NCBI GenBank assembly: GCA_902476355.1
Contig: CABSCS010000024.1
Coordinates: 1 to 8,782, forward strand
Direction: 5' to 3'
Source of the DNA: UMGS2069 sp900557585
Lineage (GTDB): Bacteria; Bacillota; Clostridia; Christensenellales; UBA1242
Length of the DNA stretch: 8,782 nucleotides
Part shown: positions 6,485 through 8,782 of the stretch, in pieces
Layout: each line of letters begins with the position of its first letter
How positions within the stretch are numbered: position 1 is the stretch's first letter
Made by a program: the position numbers and the translations under genes
The notes under the pieces: generated by a model
The model's input: only the letters and a program-made list of their open reading frames with translations
The model's database searches: none
What the model was told of the DNA's origin: nothing

Positions 6485-6502
6485 AATGTTTATATAAACA
6501 TT
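6485..6502. promoter_or_regulatory. 18-base perfect palindrome, candidate operator
   Basis: AATGTTTATATAAACATT reads the same on both strands. It overlaps the edge of the -10 box of the minus-strand promoter and is centred on the predicted transcription start near 6493, a position where a bound dimeric repressor would block RNA polymerase. I cannot assign the regulator; none is encoded next to it in this window. Confidence 0.55.
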
Positions 6503-6528
6503 ATAAAAGAAAAACGAAATTTTGTCAA
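6500..6528 (-). promoter_or_regulatory. Perfect consensus sigma-A promoter of the 5503-6471 gene
   Basis: On the minus strand TTGACA (6523-6528), a 17-base spacer and TATAAT (6500-6505) match the sigma-A consensus at all twelve positions. Predicted start is near 6493, giving a leader of about 22 bases that includes the GGGGGAT ribosome binding site at 6478-6483. Confidence 0.88.
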
Positions 6529-6640
6529 GAAAGCACAAAATTAAAAAAACACATCAAGAGCAATAAAAAAAACATCAAAAAGAGAACGAACAATAAGATA
6601 AATTTATTTTATATTTTTTTAAAATTCAATCACATTATAA

Positions 6641-6670
6641 TTGAAAAATCTGTTAAATATAGATTATAAT
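6641..6670 (+). promoter_or_regulatory. Promoter of the VanZ-like gene
   Basis: TTGAAA (6641-6646), an 18-base spacer and a perfect TATAAT (6665-6670) point to transcription start near 6677 and a leader of roughly 43 bases. A six-base inverted repeat, TTCAAT/ATTGAA (6625-6645), overlaps the -35 box. Confidence 0.65.
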
Positions 6671-6719
6671 TATGGAAAAGAAAATATGATACTCTCAATA
6701 AAAATATAAAGGAAAAATT

Positions 6720-7253
6720 ATGACACTTAACACAACACTTATAATTGTTCTTGTTTCAATTTTCTATCTTGTTGTTCCCTTTCTTATTCTGCTTGTGAAA
6801 AACAAGATAACTCAAAAGATTTTATCAATTGTTTCACTTTGCATTTTCTTTGCAATTTTAATTGTTGGAACACTTGGGAAAATTGACATTTCAAAAACTC
6901 AAACAATAATCACTTTTGAAAAATTTGGAAACTGGGCAGACAAAAACATTAACCTTACATTTTCAAATTTAACCAAACAAGATATATTGATAAACATTCT
7001 CATGCTTATTCCGCTTGGAACTTTTTCCGCCTATGCAACACAAAACAAATCTTGGTGGGCACAAATTTTGATTGCAACAGCAATTGGTCTTTGCTCTGGA
7101 TTTTTGATTGAGTTTTGCCAATTCTTGTTCCCTGTCCCACGCTCGGTTCAACTTTCAGATGCAATATTCAATATGATTAGTGCAACAATTGGAGCAACAA
7201 TTTTTGTTATATATAAATCAATTATAGACAAAATCCAAAATAAAAACAATTAG
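6720..7253 (+). CDS. VanZ-like family membrane protein
   Basis: This 177-residue protein has about five membrane segments (near 5-26, 33-52, 88-105, 113-136 and 147-166). The family pattern is clear in the second half: NILMLIPLG (92-100), GFLIEFCQ (127-134), then PRSVQLSDAIFNMISATIGA (140-159), matching the usual R...dl.D...N..G arrangement of VanZ-like proteins. VanZ gives low-level teicoplanin resistance in enterococci, but most chromosomal VanZ-like proteins have no proven role, and there is no vanA-type cluster here, so glycopeptide resistance should not be assumed. Start 6720 has AAAGGAAA (6708-6715) upstream. It is divergent from the 5503-6471 gene, with separate promoters, and convergent with the M20 gene. 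Confidence 0.88.
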   Translation: MTLNTTLIIVLVSIFYLVVPFLILLVKNKITQKILSIVSLCIFFAILIVGTLGKIDISKTQTIITFEKFGNWADKNINLTFSNLTKQDILINILMLIPLGTFSAYATQNKSWWAQILIATAIGLCSGFLIEFCQFLFPVPRSVQLSDAIFNMISATIGATIFVIYKSIIDKIQNKNN

Positions 7254-7276
7254 TCTCAAAACAATAAATTCGCAAC

Positions 7277-7301
7277 AAAACAGCGGTTTATATGCTGTTT
7301 T
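7277..7301 (+). terminator. Probable terminator after the VanZ-like gene
   Basis: AAAACAGC pairs with GCTGTTTT over eight bases around a nine-base loop, 23 bases after the TAG stop. The T tract is short (four T), so it is weaker than the hairpin at 7395-7432, which probably serves as backup. Confidence 0.5.
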
Positions 7302-7394
7302 CACATAAAAACAACACTCTTTGCGTTTTTTATAATTAGTATTTAATATATACACATTCTTTACACATCTAAAACACACAATATTATTTCACAT

Positions 7395-7432
7395 AAAAAG
7401 GAACTTGTTTTATTTTTCAAGTTCCTTTTTTT
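7395..7432. terminator. Strong bidirectional terminator between convergent genes
   Basis: AAAAAGGAACTTG pairs with CAAGTTCCTTTTT over 13 bases around a ten-base T-rich loop, with seven T on the plus side and five A (U on the minus transcript) on the other. It sits between the convergent VanZ-like and M20 genes and can end transcripts from both. Confidence 0.85.
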
Positions 7433-7484
7433 AGTTTCAATTATTCTGTTTCTTAATACAAGTTTCGTCTTTATTTATTTTCCA

Positions 7485-8576
7485 TTATTCAAATTCTTTT
7501 AAAACAGAAACAAGTAAATCTTGATATTTTTCAAACTCTGAAATGCTTGCAAATTCATTTGGTTTGTGAGCAAGTGCCAAATCTCCAACCCCAAACACGA
7601 AGGCATCTCCACCAAGTTGTTGATAGTATCCAGCCTCACAACCGCCAATAAACTTGTTGTTTTCAAGGTTAAATTTTTTACACAAGATTTCAATAAGTTT
7701 TGGATTTTTATATTCAAGTGGCAAGATTTTCATTTGATTTTCAAGAACTATTTTTGAACCCTTATATTTCTTTTCAAGTTTTTTAATGTTCTTTGAAATG
7801 ATAGAAATCAACTTGTCACATTTCTGCAAACTGTTTGTTCTGATGTCAAAAACCATTTTTGCATTGTCTGAAATGATATTTACTTTTTCTCCACCCGAAA
7901 CAACATTTGAACTTATTGTTGTGCCCTTCAATTTTCCATTCAGTTTTTCAACAATGTTTAGAAGTTTTGCCAAAATATAGTTTGCATTCACGCCATTGTT
8001 TGGGTTTGAACTGTGGCAACTTCTGCCCGTGATGTTGATTTCATATTCAAAGCAACTGTTGCTTTCTGAACAAATGTTACTGCTTGTTGGCTCTCCAATT
8101 ATTGAGAGTTTTGGAACAATTCCAAGTTCTTTCATTTTTGTTGTAAGTTGAAACACACCTTCAAAATCGGTTTCTTCGTCGGAAGTGATTGCAATAACAA
8201 CAGGTTTGTTCAATTTTTTAAGTTCTTCTGCCTTGTTTAAAATCACGGCAAAGAAACTTTTCATGTCAATGCTCCCAAGACCATAGATTTTGCCATCTTT
8301 TTCAACCGCTTGATATGGGTTTGTTAAATAGGATTTTTCATCGGCAACAACCGTATCAATGTGCCCTGAAAGAACAATTGCATTTGACAGATTTTTCAAA
8401 TTGCAGTTTAAACCAACAAGCAAATTTTCTTTATTGTTGATTGTGTTTTTAACTTTTAAAATTTCGGTTGCACACTTTGAAAATTCTTTTTCAAGATATG
8501 CAACAATTTCTTTGTTTTCTTTTGTGTCGTAACTTTTTATTGACACCAATTCTTTTAAAAATTTCATATTATCCAT
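7485..8576 (-). CDS. M20 family metallo-deacylase/peptidase, ArgE-like
   Basis: M20 enzymes use two zinc ions to hydrolyse N-acyl or peptide bonds; ArgE removes acetyl from N-acetylornithine in arginine synthesis. The 363 residues contain every expected motif: LSGHIDTV with ligands His72 and Asp74, GLGSIDMKSF with bridging Asp104, SDEET with general base Glu134 and ligand Glu135, IGEPTSS with Glu162, the dimerisation domain (about 175-280) with His188 in SCHSSNPNNGVNAN, GGCEAGYYQ (311-319), and the last ligand His337 in AHKPNEFASISEFEK. The form of the last motif favours ArgE over DapE, but exact substrate is uncertain and no other arginine gene is in view. No signal peptide, so cytoplasmic. 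The ATG at 8576 has AAAGGAG seven bases upstream, better placed than the second Met. A structured leader precedes it. Confidence 0.9.
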   Translation of the reverse strand: MDNMKFLKELVSIKSYDTKENKEIVAYLEKEFSKCATEILKVKNTINNKENLLVGLNCNLKNLSNAIVLSGHIDTVVADEKSYLTNPYQAVEKDGKIYGLGSIDMKSFFAVILNKAEELKKLNKPVVIAITSDEETDFEGVFQLTTKMKELGIVPKLSIIGEPTSSNICSESNSCFEYEINITGRSCHSSNPNNGVNANYILAKLLNIVEKLNGKLKGTTISSNVVSGGEKVNIISDNAKMVFDIRTNSLQKCDKLISIISKNIKKLEKKYKGSKIVLENQMKILPLEYKNPKLIEILCKKFNLENNKFIGGCEAGYYQQLGGDAFVFGVGDLALAHKPNEFASISEFEKYQDLLVSVLKEFE

Positions 8577-8599
8577 AATTTTTCTCCTTTAAATAAAAC

Positions 8600-8634
8600 G
8601 ACCCGTTTTGGTTTATTAAACATACAAACGGGTC
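8600..8634 (-). terminator. Terminator-like hairpin in the leader of the M20 gene
   Basis: On the minus strand GACCCGTTT pairs with AAACGGGTC over nine bases around a 17-base loop and is followed by GTTTTATTT, a modest U-rich tract. It ends ten bases before the ribosome binding site of the M20 gene (8584-8590), so it does not hide that site but could stop transcription ahead of the gene. Its loop carries GTATGTTT, complementary to an upstream leader segment. Confidence 0.5.
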
Positions 8635-8689
8635 TAAAATTATGAATAATTTTGTTTTTGCTCGCCGTATGTTTTATGATGCATGAAAA

Positions 8690-8717
8690 CACTCACAAAA
8701 CATACATTTTGTGAATG
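8690..8717 (-). promoter_or_regulatory. Leader hairpin upstream of the M20 gene
   Basis: On the minus strand CATTCACAAAA and TTTTGTGAGTG form an 11-pair stem with one G-U pair and a six-base loop. The stem begins immediately after the TGA of the possible leader peptide. Bases 8697-8705 of this hairpin (minus GTATGTTTT) can instead pair perfectly over nine bases with 8667-8675 (minus AAAACATAC), so two folds compete. Confidence 0.5.
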
Positions 8718-8756
8718 TCACCGGATATGAGCATGGCGCCAAAATTGTGTAAACAT
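8718..8756 (-). CDS. Possible 12-residue leader peptide
   Basis: A short frame reads MFTQFWRHAHIR and then TGA. It has a strong AAAGGAG site (8767-8773) ten bases before its ATG, as good as those of the annotated genes. It is followed at once by competing hairpins and a terminator-like hairpin before the M20 gene. The peptide holds two His, two Arg and one Trp in its last seven residues, which would suit ribosome pausing, but there is no long run of a single amino acid. Chance is possible because the frame is short; the combination of site, position and structure is the argument for it. Confidence 0.35.
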   Translation of the reverse strand: MFTQFWRHAHIR

Positions 8757-8782
8757 AATTTTCTTTCTCCTTTTTTTTGAAG

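Noticed and set aside
6720..7253. Glycopeptide resistance gene
   Set aside because: The protein belongs to the broad VanZ-like family, but no vanA/H/X/R/S-type neighbours are present, so a resistance role is not supported.
8642..8756. Recoding of TGA as Trp, which would lengthen the leader peptide
   Set aside because: Trp is TGG in the genes here and no conserved gene has an in-frame TGA, so the standard code is the simpler reading.
8600..8760. Known riboswitch or T-box upstream of the M20 gene
   Set aside because: I looked for T-box, purine, lysine, SAM, glycine, guanidine and fluoride core motifs and found none; there is no T-box-type AGGGTGGNACCGCG sequence.

Overview
This AT-rich window looks like chromosomal DNA of a low-GC Gram-positive bacterium (Bacillota, probably a Clostridia-like lineage). 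The evidence is the comM-dprA-topA gene order, strong AGGAG-type ribosome binding sites, near-consensus sigma-A promoters with 17-18 base spacers, U-tailed intrinsic terminators, and a tRNA-Leu with an encoded CCA end. The standard code fits: Trp is TGG and the main genes end in TAA or TAG. I see no phage, transposase, CRISPR array or rRNA.

Layout. Positions 1-3306 (minus strand) are a compact operon read comM, then dprA, then topA, the last cut by the window edge. It has a good promoter at 3327-3355, and comM and dprA are directly abutted. ComM (AAA+ branch-migration ATPase) and DprA (RecA loader for incoming single strands) are natural-transformation and recombination proteins; TopA relaxes negative supercoils. 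Positions 3307-3784 are mostly non-coding. Positions 3785-4822 (plus) encode an unrecognised 345-residue protein with three similar helical modules and a promoter that predicts a leaderless mRNA. Positions 4823-5300 hold a terminator, a long perfect hairpin, and a GC-rich structured element ending in an exact copy of the last 21 bases of the neighbouring tRNA-Leu gene. That tRNA-Leu(CAA) follows at 5301-5386 (minus), with its own promoter and terminator. Positions 5503-6471 (minus) encode an unrecognised 322-residue protein with alpha/beta-hydrolase-like features, driven by a perfect consensus promoter with an 18-base palindrome across the start site. Positions 6720-7253 (plus) encode a VanZ-like membrane protein. 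Positions 7485-8576 (minus) encode an M20-family, ArgE-like metallo-deacylase. Its leader holds a possible 12-codon peptide gene, mutually exclusive RNA pairings and a terminator-like hairpin.

The main novelty candidates are the possible attenuator ahead of the M20 gene, the tRNA-end element at 5137-5252, the palindromic operator at 6485-6502, and the two unrecognised proteins. The functions proposed for these are inferences from sequence read by eye; no database search was run.
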